From the NCBI GenBank assembly GCA_009829735.1, contig CM020618.1:33642894-33706893 (forward strand): a stretch of DNA of 64,000 nt, written 5' to 3'. Source of the DNA: Pyropia yezoensis. Lineage: Eukaryota; Rhodophyta; Bangiophyceae; Bangiales; Bangiaceae. A model generated the notes under the pieces. That model made no database searches. It saw only the letters and a list, made by a program, of their open reading frames with translations, and had not been told where the DNA came from. The position numbers were made by a program, and so were the translations under genes. This document shows, in pieces, positions 10,160 to 18,463 of this stretch. How positions within the stretch are numbered: the stretch's first letter is position 1; the number at the start of each line of letters is the position of its first letter.

Positions 10160-10555
10160 GTAGGGTGTCACATGGATTCGGCAAGACTTAGGTTCACTAA
10201 GTTGGAGCGGACTTAGGCAAACTAAGTAAGCTACTGACTTTTACAAGTTTACTTGAAGGAGATAACTAACTCCGATAATTTCAAAGTAACCTGAGGCTTA
10301 CACCAATGTAAACCTTCATCCATGGGGCAAGTAACGGACCAAGGAAGGTTGACCTTCATAAGTATTAACCAACCAGGATGGGTTGGGGGGCGCGAGGAAG
10401 AACCGAGGCAGGCCACGGCTAAGTCAGACGGGGTACTCCCCAAAGGCAGGCATTGGTATCATGCAGACACCCCAGCGGGGGATGAGTTTATACGCACTAC
10501 TACCCGGCCACCGTAAGGGTCACCGGGTCCCTCTGCCTCACAACAGTAGCACTCC
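10160..10555. other. R2 spacer between convergent pol and antisense ORF
   Basis: No gene seen. It contains short imperfect repeats of ACTTAGG/CTAAGT type (about 10187-10232), related to the 24-bp tandem repeat at the equivalent place in R5, and probably holds the 3' ends of both convergent transcripts. Confidence 0.5.
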
Positions 10556-12925
10556 TCAGTGGGTAGACCCACTGCCCGAGGGAGGCCACTTTAGCGTAAA
10601 CGCGTACACCTCCATGCTCCACCGGTCGGCAATCTCACGACGGTCAACCGCCCGAGTTACCTCGGCGCATAGCTGGACGAGGGTGCAGCGACCAGCCTCC
10701 ACGTCCTCCAGAGCTGTCTGGAGGCGGTCCAGCACGCCACCGAAGCAACGCGTAGACCCAACTAGCGCAGCACCCGGGGGGATATCCCCCCAGCAAACAG
10801 AGAGACGCTCCCGCATCTCGCGGGCAATGGGGGCGTCAACGCCCTCATACCATAGACGGGGACCCCCGTCACGCATTACAGGGGCGGAAGGTGACACTGG
10901 TGCAGCCAGAGGAGCCACAGGAGCCGACACGGGTACCACCGGAGCCGGTGGCGCCTGATACGAGGCCCAGTAGGATCCCACTAAAGGGGCCCCACCGTAA
11001 ACCCGGCGGGGCTCCGCCCGACGACGGGACACCTCACGCTCCCCACCCGCAGAGTCCCACTCTCGGGGACGACGGCCAACCGTCACCGGTATCGGGTTGC
11101 CGAACCACGGGGCGAGGACCTGCAGAGGGTCATGGATAACCATGGGAATACCCAGGTCAGGAACACTTTCGGTGGACGCCCACCCACGGCAATTGGGCTC
11201 ACCCGGCTGAGCACGCCGTATGCGCAACGAGTGACGAGGCAAGGGGGCAGCCCCATCCTGCGGATCCCAGTACGGGGGAAGGGTCAACACCCCAGCCCAG
11301 TTCACGGCATCGTGAACGGCCAGCAGGTCCTCGAACACCCTTGCCAACCCGGTCTTGGCAGCAATCATGTCCACGCCCAGCTGCCCGATATGCGGATGGA
11401 CACCCGTCGGAAGATGAAACAGGCGCCCCTGCCGGCGGACGGACAGCTAGAAGGAGGAAGCCTGCCCGAGGGTAACCTCAAGGGTGAAGGTCCCCTGCAA
11501 CGGGTGGTCCGGCCGGGAGGCCAACATACTCCCGAAACATCGGAGACAGGAGCCGGTGTCAAACCGGAAAGCAGGGGCGGGTTCCCACGCCTCCTGCCAC
11601 TGAGGCGGGTGCACGGGAGTGTACACCGGCGCGCGACCGTTGCCGGTCTGCAACGCACACGTTATATCGGTGCGGAACGCATCCGCCATGACACCATGGT
11701 TGCGTCGCCAGCTCGACGCCGACTTCAACCCCGCCATAGGCGGGTAGAGAGCCGTCAACGTCAGATACGGGGACACCCCCGGGAAGTACTCAAAGTTGGG
11801 ATACCGGCCGGTGTCGCCCACCGTCTCCCCGAACGCCACCGGCTCCGCCGCCGACGCAACCCCCCGAGCACTAGCCGGGTAGTCAACTTCCCGCGGCAAC
11901 GCGGGGGCAACCAAGTCGCAGATCCCGAAGGCGGGGTTGAGGAAGACTTCACCCCGCCCCACCCGGGTGCGCCAGAGCTGCGCATGCCGGTCGTCCGGCT
12001 GACTCAGGACCCAATGATGTTCCACCCGGACCGCATTCGGCTGGTTGACCAGCCGCACTAACTCCCGCTCCCAACTCGGGTCCAACTTGACGCGCCGGGT
12101 GGACCCTCCACGGTGACGCGGCTGGTGGAAGTCCACCCGCATCCGCCCAGCGGAGTCCATGGACTCCTGCATAGTTAGGCCTCGAACCCGAGCCACCAAG
12201 TCAGACATCGACATGGCAGGTTGACCCGCCGCCAAGGCGACGCCGCCACCCAGCGGGGCAACCCGGGCTGGACCAGGAAGAATCGTGGGCGCCTGGGGGA
12301 GCCCCACCGGCAGATGGGCCGGCGCCGTAGGCGCACGGGGCCGAGGAGGAAAAAGAAGGGCGGGCGCCCGCCCGGAGTAGCTCCCGGAGTCCACCGCCAT
12401 CGGGGAAGACACGTCTTGACCACCTGTTGCCCGCAGCACCGCGGGCAGAGCATCGCGGCCACCCGGGCTCGACGTGGGCACCACGGGGGCGGAGGGGGTA
12501 GACCCGTTACCCGCCGCCACGGACACACCACCAACCGGGCGGGCACCCGCACCGTCTTGACCCGCCGTCCCGGCCGGGGTGCCGCCACGACCGTCCGACA
12601 CACCAGCTGCGCCGTCTTGGCGTAGTGCCGCGCCGGAACCGGCGACAGGAGCCATCCGGGTCGCCGGAGGAGTAGGAGTAGAAGCAGCCGCTACACGCGG
12701 TTTACCGCCACCCGACGGGGCCGTCGTGCCGCTGCACACGGACGACAACCCGCCCGGCGCGCCTTCCGAGCCACACGGACGGTTACCCGGTCGCCTTCGT
12801 CCTCCGACGAGCTCGCCAAGAAGCACCCGGCAGCTGTGGCAGAAGGGAACGTCGTCTTACATCACCTCCTCCTCCTCCTCAAGCATGAGGTCGTCCTCGC
12901 CCCCGGGTACCTGGGGGTCCGACAT
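10556..12925 (-). pseudogene. R2 antisense ORF (unknown function), two in-frame stops
   Basis: On the strand opposite to R2 gag-pol, starting from ATG at 12925 (MSDPQVPGGEDDL, acidic). About 790 codons in one frame with only two nonsense codons: TAA at 12857-12859 and TAG at 11447-11449 (R5 has Leu at the latter). The N-terminal 200 residues are Gly/Pro/Ala-rich. The middle has the conserved blocks SQPDDRHAQLWRTRVGR, PPMAGLKSASSWRRNHGVMAD and GRLFHLPTGV. The C-terminus has RLQTALEDVEAGRC and VTRAVDRREIADR. It is homologous throughout to the R5 ORF at 46922-49368 and locally to those of R4 and R6. No known domain is recognised. Confidence 0.75.
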
Positions 12926-13513
12926 GGTGGAGCCGGGGTAGCAGGGGCGCCTCGTGCCAAAAAGCCGCAGCCGGCTCGAACGGGTACAACGAACGCTCGC
13001 GCGGACGAGCCAGGGAAGCGCGGGCACCCGCGCTTATAACCACACAGCTCAGCACGAGCGATACGGCGGCGCGGGACGACCCGCGCCAGCCGGGCTACGA
13101 GGACGCTCCACCCAGGCACCTGGATCGGGGGCACGCCCCCCCACACGGGGTAATCAAGGGGGGTCACCCCCAACCGCCCGCACGCAACGCGGGCAGCCCC
13201 CGCCCCCCACTCAATCGTCCACACGAGAGGGGCCCCCCTACCACCAGACGCCTGGTGGCGAATCCGCTTGCACCACCCCACTGAAAGGGGGGTCGTGAAC
13301 AAAAACCCGCATCGGGAATTCAACGGTCCGGAAAACGGATCGTGTGTGTACCACACAAAGGGGGCCACCCCCCTCAGACAAACTCGAAAAGGGGTGTCTG
13401 TCGCGACAGGGCGCAAAGCCCCACCCGACTGGTTAACGGTCACGTGACCCACTTACATTCGGAAACCCGAATGCAACTTGACCCGAGGACGGGCCGAATC
13501 TAAGGGGGGGATA
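12926..13513. other. R2 leader of antisense ORF and polypurine tract
   Basis: No gene supported. The segment lies between the antisense ORF start and the 3' LTR. At 13500-13513 the plus strand reads CTAAGGGGGGGATA directly before the LTR: the polypurine tract that primes plus-strand DNA. R5 has the equivalent CTAAGAGGGGGATA. Confidence 0.6.
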
Positions 13514-13875
13514 TGTAGCAATATGGTTGACCGTATTGTGACCCTTTATTACGGGGGCTACTTCTAACCCTTAACTTTCAATTTGGGAGTCCGTACTGGT
13601 CACGGTATCTATAAGTTACGTATGACCAGCGGGACCTGTATCTTGGGGTGGAGGGTAGTGAGTAGTGTCTCCGAGGGTTTACAACGAGGGGGCCGGCGGC
13701 GAATCCACCGCCGGCCCAGGTAGAACAACAAACCCCTCCCATTTGGGCTCCCATCTTGGTCCCGTGGCCTGCGCTCCAAGGACAGCAACCTTGGCCTCCC
13801 GGTGACGTTCGCGCCGATCCCCCTTGGTGAGTGTTCCCGGAGAGTGGACGTGCAGCGGATACCTATTGTGCTACA
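13514..13875 (+). repeat. R2 3' LTR
   Basis: 362 bp from TGTAGCAATATGG to GTGCTACA. It aligns over its full length with the R5 LTR (362 bp, 56489-56850, opposite strand) and the R7 5' LTR (361 bp). Confidence 0.9.
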
Positions 13876-14233
13876 CCCATACGACACCGAGCGCTTCAAT
13901 CTCGGTAATGTGGTAATTTCTCTCGGCCGGGTTCAACGGCCGGGAGTAATACCCTACGGTGAGGTATTCCCCGTCGGGTTGCTGTTGTAGCCAACAACAG
14001 CCGAGCTGTTCACAGCTGGCCTGCACGTCCACTATATAGTGGCCGCCCATCGGGGGTATCGCTAGCACGGGGGGTGACAGAAGCAACCCCCGTAGCGTTT
14101 CGAAAGCGTTTCTCTCCACCTCTGTGGGTGGAGAGAGCTTCGTAGAAAGCTTGGTGCTCTTCAGCGCGGTAAGGGGCTTCACTTCTTTGGCGAAGTCCCG
14201 TACGAAGCGCCTATAGACGCCGCACATCCCCAA
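13876..14233 (-). pseudogene. pol: R3 RNase H, truncated by R2 insertion
   Basis: Reads MGMCGVYRRFVRDFAKEV, then YIVDVQASCEQLGC, GYYSRPLNPAERNY and TEIEALGVVWV, where the R2 LTR begins. By eye it is closest to R1 (shared Gln-rich LLQQQPD-type segment). The first RNase H catalytic Asp region is kept. The frame is shifted relative to the RT fragment upstream. Confidence 0.8.
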
Positions 14234-14323
14234 AAAAACTTTTCATCTGGGATTGTTTACGAGGGTATTGCCACCCTCGTAGCTCTTTCGTGTTCTTCTC
14301 GTTCACGAGAACGCGGCAAGGTA

Positions 14324-14668
14324 TTATGTCATGGCCGAGGTAGTCGACCTCCTCTTAAACGAGGTGGCACTTCTTGGCCTTGAGGGATACCCCAAGGGCC
14401 TTGAGGAGGGAGAGCACCGTCTCAAGGTGCTCCAAGTAATCCTCGGCCGACTTATAAAAATAATAACGTCAACTAAGTGGACCAGGCGTATATGCCATTT
14501 CACGCCTGCCAGGACCATGTCCATGGCACGCTGAAAGGTGGCTGGTGCGTTGCACAGCCAAAAAGGGAGGCGCTTGCACTGCCAAGTGCCAGAGTGGCAC
14601 GTAAAGGCCGGTAACGGCCGGTCCTCCTTGGCTCCTGGTATCTGCCAGTAGCCAGCATTACAATCCAA
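14324..14668 (-). pseudogene. pol: R3 reverse transcriptase palm, active site lost
   Basis: Starts at MDCNAGYWQIPG and runs through CHSGTWQCKRLPF and NAPATFQRAMDMVL. The catalytic YLDD motif is replaced by HLVD (VHLVDVIIF), losing one metal-binding Asp. The frame degenerates soon after. This copy cannot encode active RT. Confidence 0.8.
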
Positions 14669-14701
14669 CGTCGAAAAGACGTTGGCGTTCCCGAGTCAGT
14701 C

Positions 14702-15304
14702 TTAACACTCGTCTATACGAGGGATAGGATGTGCATCCTTCACCGTCATCTCACTCAGACAACGGTAGTCAATGCAAAAGCGTTTATCGCCCCCAGGCTT
14801 GGTGACGATTACCACGGGGCTAGCCCACTCCCCGTCGGAGGGTTCTATGACCCCGAGCGAGTCCATTAATCGGACTTGCTCCTCTTCCACTAGACGGGTC
14901 CTAGAACCAGACATATAGGGATGTTGTCGGACGGGGACCGCTCCTGGTTTAAGCCGGATACGGTGTACCGTCTCCTTGATGGTCCCGAGGGTGCCATCCC
15001 AGGGAGAATTATATCTCTCTAAAAGCGCCGTGAGCTTAGCTCGTAGGCCTTCGAGCACCGTCCCCAGGTCTATGCCTTTGGCGAGGGAGGAGTCCTTGTG
15101 AGCCGATTTCGGCTCCGGATCCCTCAACTCCTCGGCGGTAGCCTCTTGGCTAACGCCATCAAAAACATTAATGTGTCCTATGGCCATGCCAGGACGCAAA
15201 CGTACCGGCCGCTTGGTCGGATTCATCACCTGTACCGTAATAGGCTGGACAGGATTAAGCGTGGCAGGCCCCTCGGCCAGTTGCGCTCCATGAATGGAGT
15301 GCAA
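14702..15304 (-). pseudogene. pol: R3 protease-RT linker and RT N-terminus
   Basis: About 200 codons covering the linker (VQVMNPTKRPVRLRPGMAIG, KLTALLERYNSPWDGTLG) and RT motifs WASPVVIVTKPGGDKRFCIDY and AHPIPRIDEC, ending in a stop where homologs continue with DSL. About 20 bp upstream the sequence is broken by the R4 LTR at the GATAT target site. Confidence 0.8.
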
Positions 15305-15324
15305 TGTGCTCTTGCCAAGGATAT

Positions 15325-15731
15325 TGTGGAATATGTGTTACCCAATATAAAGGATATGGGACCGACCGGCGCTCGGAAGGCAAAGAGGAAGCTATTACCG
15401 TAGAGGCAAAGAAGACAGACCTTTAGCTCCTGGACGTTCGATGGGGAGCAAGCCGGCCGAAGGCAGCGGCGAGTCCCCACGTCGCAGATAAGGGCGAAAA
15501 CAATATGCCGGTCGAGCGACCGAGCGGAGGCCGGACGGCCGATCGCTACGAGCATAGCAATAAATATAAAAAATCCCTCCAAGGCAAGGACAGATAAACA
15601 ATACAAAACAAAAGTAGTCCCCCAAAGGGCGAGCCACAAGCGGACCCATGCCAACAAGGCTGGGGCCACCAGTCAGGGGGGCTACAAGCCAGTAAATACC
15701 GGAATTCGGTACAAGGGGCGGATATGCTACA
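15325..15731 (-). repeat. R4 3' LTR
   Basis: 407 bp, TGTGGAATATG to GATATGCTACA on the plus strand, matching 24894-25300. On the minus strand it is preceded by the polypurine stretch AACGGGGGTA (15732-15741). Confidence 0.92.
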
Positions 15732-16536
15732 TACCCCCGTTGCGAGCTTCGAGCCGTCCCGGCGAGGTCCGATCCGGTGCGGCCGGGCTGCCGGATGTGG
15801 CTACCTGCCAGCGTGCGGTGGAGGGGTCGCGTCCGCGTCGTCGTTCTGGAAGCACCGGGCCGTATGGCCGTCGGGCGCTGACTTGCATGCCTGGCCGGAC
15901 GCCTCGTTGGCAGGGCACTATAAGTGTCTGGCACGTCCGTGCCGCGGAGCACTTGGCCGTCGTTCGGCACGTCTTTTGACGGGTGCGCCGGCTCGACCGT
16001 CGGTCGTGGCCGGTGGCTGGCCAGTTGGCTCGTTACGCCCCGCCGAGGGGCACTACGCGGCTGCCGTTGGCTGGCGGCCGAGATCGGCCTGTGCCGCTAA
16101 GGGGCCAGTGCGGCCGTGCGGCAGGCGTGGCGGCACGGCAAGGGCGGCCACGCGGCGCGAGCGGTCAGGGGCGTCGGCCTGGCGGCAAGGGCGGCCACGC
16201 GGCGCGGTCGACCAAGGGTGTCGGCCGGGCGGCAAGGGCGGCCACGCGGCACGAGCGACCAAGGGCGTCGGCGCGAGGGCGGCCAAGTGCGGCCGTCGAA
16301 CGGCAAGGGCGGCCAAGCGGCGCGGTCGGCCAAGGGGCACGAGTGGTCAAGGGCGTCGCGTCTTGCGGCAAGGGCGGTTACGCGGCACGAGAGACCAAGG
16401 GCGTCGGGGCGAGGGCGGCCAAGTGCGGCCGTCGAACGGCAAGGGCGGCCAAGCGGCGCGGTCGGCCAAGGGGCACGAATGGTCAAGGGCGTCGCGTCTT
16501 GCCGGTTGGCGTCAGTTGCTTGTGGCTATTGCCAGT
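15732..16536. repeat. R4 leader of antisense ORF with tandem GC-rich repeats
   Basis: No separate gene is supported, although all frames are open because of composition. From about 16117 to 16505 it consists of repeats built on GGCAAGGGCGGCCACGCGGC-like units of about 46 bp, with a block of about 95 bp duplicated at an offset of about 136 bp (about 16273 and 16409). The array ends about 30 bp before the antisense ATG. TTGTGGCTATTGCCAG just before the ATG resembles a splice acceptor. Confidence 0.6.
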
Positions 16537-18423
16537 ATGGCAGACGAGGTTGCCCCGGTGGTGGGCGGTGGTGAGGCGGAGGCATCGCTTGATGTATGTG
16601 CGGGGGCCGCACGGCCGGTGGTGGGCTGGTATCGGAGCCCAAGGGCGACCTATATGTTTGACGGTGTCGGGTTCGTGGCGGACCCGCCGTTGATGGAGGC
16701 GGCGCGGACCAATCGGTCATTGGCTCTACAGCGTATCCGCGACGCGCGGTGGGCGTCGTTGCCCAACTTCCGGGACGCGTCAATCGACGGGCGGTTCTAC
16801 GAGGGCGAGTCCGTGTCGGACGTCCATGGTCATGCTGACTTTGGTCGTCAAGGGCCGGAACGGCAGGCGTACGAGGTGTTGTCGTTGTCCAACAAGTTGC
16901 TGCGGTACGGGGCGGCTGGTGGTCTTCACCCTTATCATCGGCGTCTGTACGCTTGGGCGCTTGCCTTTCGTGTCGGGCAAGTTGAGACCTTTGTGGTCGC
17001 GGCCAACAACTTCGGCCGTCTTCGCCGGCTGTGGCCTTCGGCCGTGTTCTTGGCACGTGACTTGGCCGAGCGGCTTGATGTGCCTATCGCGGAGGACCAT
17101 GGGCTAGAGGAGTATCTGGCCATGTTGGCTGACAAGGTTGCCCATGGGGTGCGTCCGGCGGGCGTCGAATTTGGTCCTGCGACCTGTTCGCTTCCTAACC
17201 CGTTCCGGGATCCGACGACGTCGATTCGTCTTCGAAGGTCGTGGGACCTGGCGGCCTTTGAGCGTCGCGGCCTTTTGGCGCCGGCTTGGGCGTCCAGCCT
17301 GGGGCGCGCACGCCCGTTCTTCGACCTGAAGCGTTGGCTTCCATCACGCCCATCGTGGTGGGTTGAGTACGGACCGTACATGGAGACGCCGGCGGCATTG
17401 TTGTACGTCACCAGTGGGCTTAAGGACGCAGATAACGCGGCTTGGGGCGTCGTGTACGACGAGTTCTTCTGCTTTGCCTTGGCGGCTTGGGTGCATTGGC
17501 TCGTCCATGACGGACTTTTTTGCTGGTTGCCGGACCAAGTGACCGAGTGGTTCGACGGGTTGGACGTGTCGCGGCTGGCCGATGGGCCCGGGGGTGAGGA
17601 GCGTCTTGCGACGTACCACCGTATGCGTGATGCACACGCCGTCTTCCCGTGGACAACCATTGTCGCCGACGTCCGCCGACGTGATGAGCGCACCAAGGCG
17701 GCTCGCCAGGTGTACGTCAAGTTGGACGCGACGGCCAAGTATGGCTTCGTTCTTCGTCAGCCGTGCGGCGCGTTTGATTGGAAGTATGACGCCTCGTGGG
17801 AGGGTGGTGACGAGTCGTCCGGACCGGGTCGTGGTCCCGGTCGTGGTCGTGAGACCGGTCGTCGGGTGCGGGACGCGTCTCGGTCGTTGTCGCCGGTGGC
17901 AGGTGCGGGGTCAAGTGACCGTGTTAACCCTGGTGTGGTTGCCCCTGTGTCCGGTGGGACCGGTGGCACGGAGCCGATCTGGCCGTCGGAGTGGGCCCGT
18001 GTGGGTGCTGTTGCCCTGTTGGGTACTGACCGGGTGGGTGCCTTGGCTGGGCAAGTGGTGCCTCGTGGCGCAACGGCTGGGGCGTTGGCCATTGCTTGGT
18101 CTCGTCAGACCGTGGAGATTGATGACGTTCTTCGTCGGGTCAGTGGGATGACTGAGTCGGAGGCCGTTGAGGCTTTGGTGTTGACGGTCTCCCGTTTGGC
18201 GGATCCGTCTCGCATTTGCGATAGCTTGCTCAGTGAGCTGCGTCGTGCGCCCTCGGTGGAGGCTCGGGCTGCGAGTCCTCGTCGTGTGGACGTTGGTGCC
18301 ATTCTTGGCGGTCGTCGTCGACAGATGTCGGATGACGAGGAGGAGGATGCGCCTCGTGCGCCGGCTCGGCGTGTGCGCTCGCGCAGTTCGTCTTTTGACG
18401 AGGGCTCGCGACGTCGCCGTTGA
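16537..18423 (+). CDS. R4 antisense ORF, 628 aa, unknown function
   Basis: An open frame on the strand opposite to gag-pol, ending 40 bp from the end of pol in tail-to-tail orientation. ATG at 16537 (MADEVAPVVGG) was chosen because the sequence upstream in frame is the repeat array. The centre is rich in Trp, aromatic and hydrophobic residues (FALAAWVHWLVHDGLFCWLP, then AHAVFPWTTIVADVRRRDE) and aligns by eye with GRLFHLPTGV...AHDAVNWTAV in R5 and LWHLPPTLV in R6. A helical C-terminal part is followed by an acidic stretch (DDEEEDAP) and a basic, Arg/Ser-rich end (RRVRSRSSS...RRRR) that could be a nuclear signal. No known domain was recognised. Confidence 0.75.
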   Translation: MADEVAPVVGGGEAEASLDVCAGAARPVVGWYRSPRATYMFDGVGFVADPPLMEAARTNRSLALQRIRDARWASLPNFRDASIDGRFYEGESVSDVHGHADFGRQGPERQAYEVLSLSNKLLRYGAAGGLHPYHRRLYAWALAFRVGQVETFVVAANNFGRLRRLWPSAVFLARDLAERLDVPIAEDHGLEEYLAMLADKVAHGVRPAGVEFGPATCSLPNPFRDPTTSIRLRRSWDLAAFERRGLLAPAWASSLGRARPFFDLKRWLPSRPSWWVEYGPYMETPAALLYVTSGLKDADNAAWGVVYDEFFCFALAAWVHWLVHDGLFCWLPDQVTEWFDGLDVSRLADGPGGEERLATYHRMRDAHAVFPWTTIVADVRRRDERTKAARQVYVKLDATAKYGFVLRQPCGAFDWKYDASWEGGDESSGPGRGPGRGRETGRRVRDASRSLSPVAGAGSSDRVNPGVVAPVSGGTGGTEPIWPSEWARVGAVALLGTDRVGALAGQVVPRGATAGALAIAWSRQTVEIDDVLRRVSGMTESEAVEALVLTVSRLADPSRICDSLLSELRRAPSVEARAASPRRVDVGAILGGRRRQMSDDEEEDAPRAPARRVRSRSSSFDEGSRRRR

Positions 18424-18463
18424 GGGGGGGTTGGGAGGTGGGGGTGTTGACGTACGGCTTGTG

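Larger units (their letters stand above)
5900..13875 (+). mobile_element. R2: Ty3/gypsy chromodomain retrotransposon, plus strand, 5' part outside window
   Basis: The visible part runs from the last codons of gag through protease, RT, RNase H, integrase and chromodomain, then an antisense ORF, polypurine tract and 3' LTR. It is homologous along its whole length to R5. It is interrupted at 5899/5900 by R1 and is inserted in the RNase H region of R3, whose sequence resumes at 13876; CCCAT (13876-13880) would be the right target duplication, with the left copy outside the window. Defects include a TAA between protease and RT, a TGA before YLDD, a frameshift near 7826, and two stops in the antisense ORF. 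Confidence 0.9.
13876..15324 (-). mobile_element. R3: decayed Ty3/gypsy element, middle segment
   Basis: A minus-strand pol fragment lying between R2 and R4. Its 3' part (rest of RNase H, integrase, LTR) would be left of R2, outside the window. Its upstream part continues at 25306-25505 beyond R4. It carries several frameshifts and a destroyed RT active site, which suits its position as the oldest layer of the nest. Confidence 0.8.

Noticed and set aside
15724..16536. N-terminal 271 codons of the open frame that contains the R4 antisense gene
   Set aside because: It starts inside the LTR and runs through the GC-rich tandem repeats that are open in all frames. The Met at 16537 fits the start context of the other antisense genes better.
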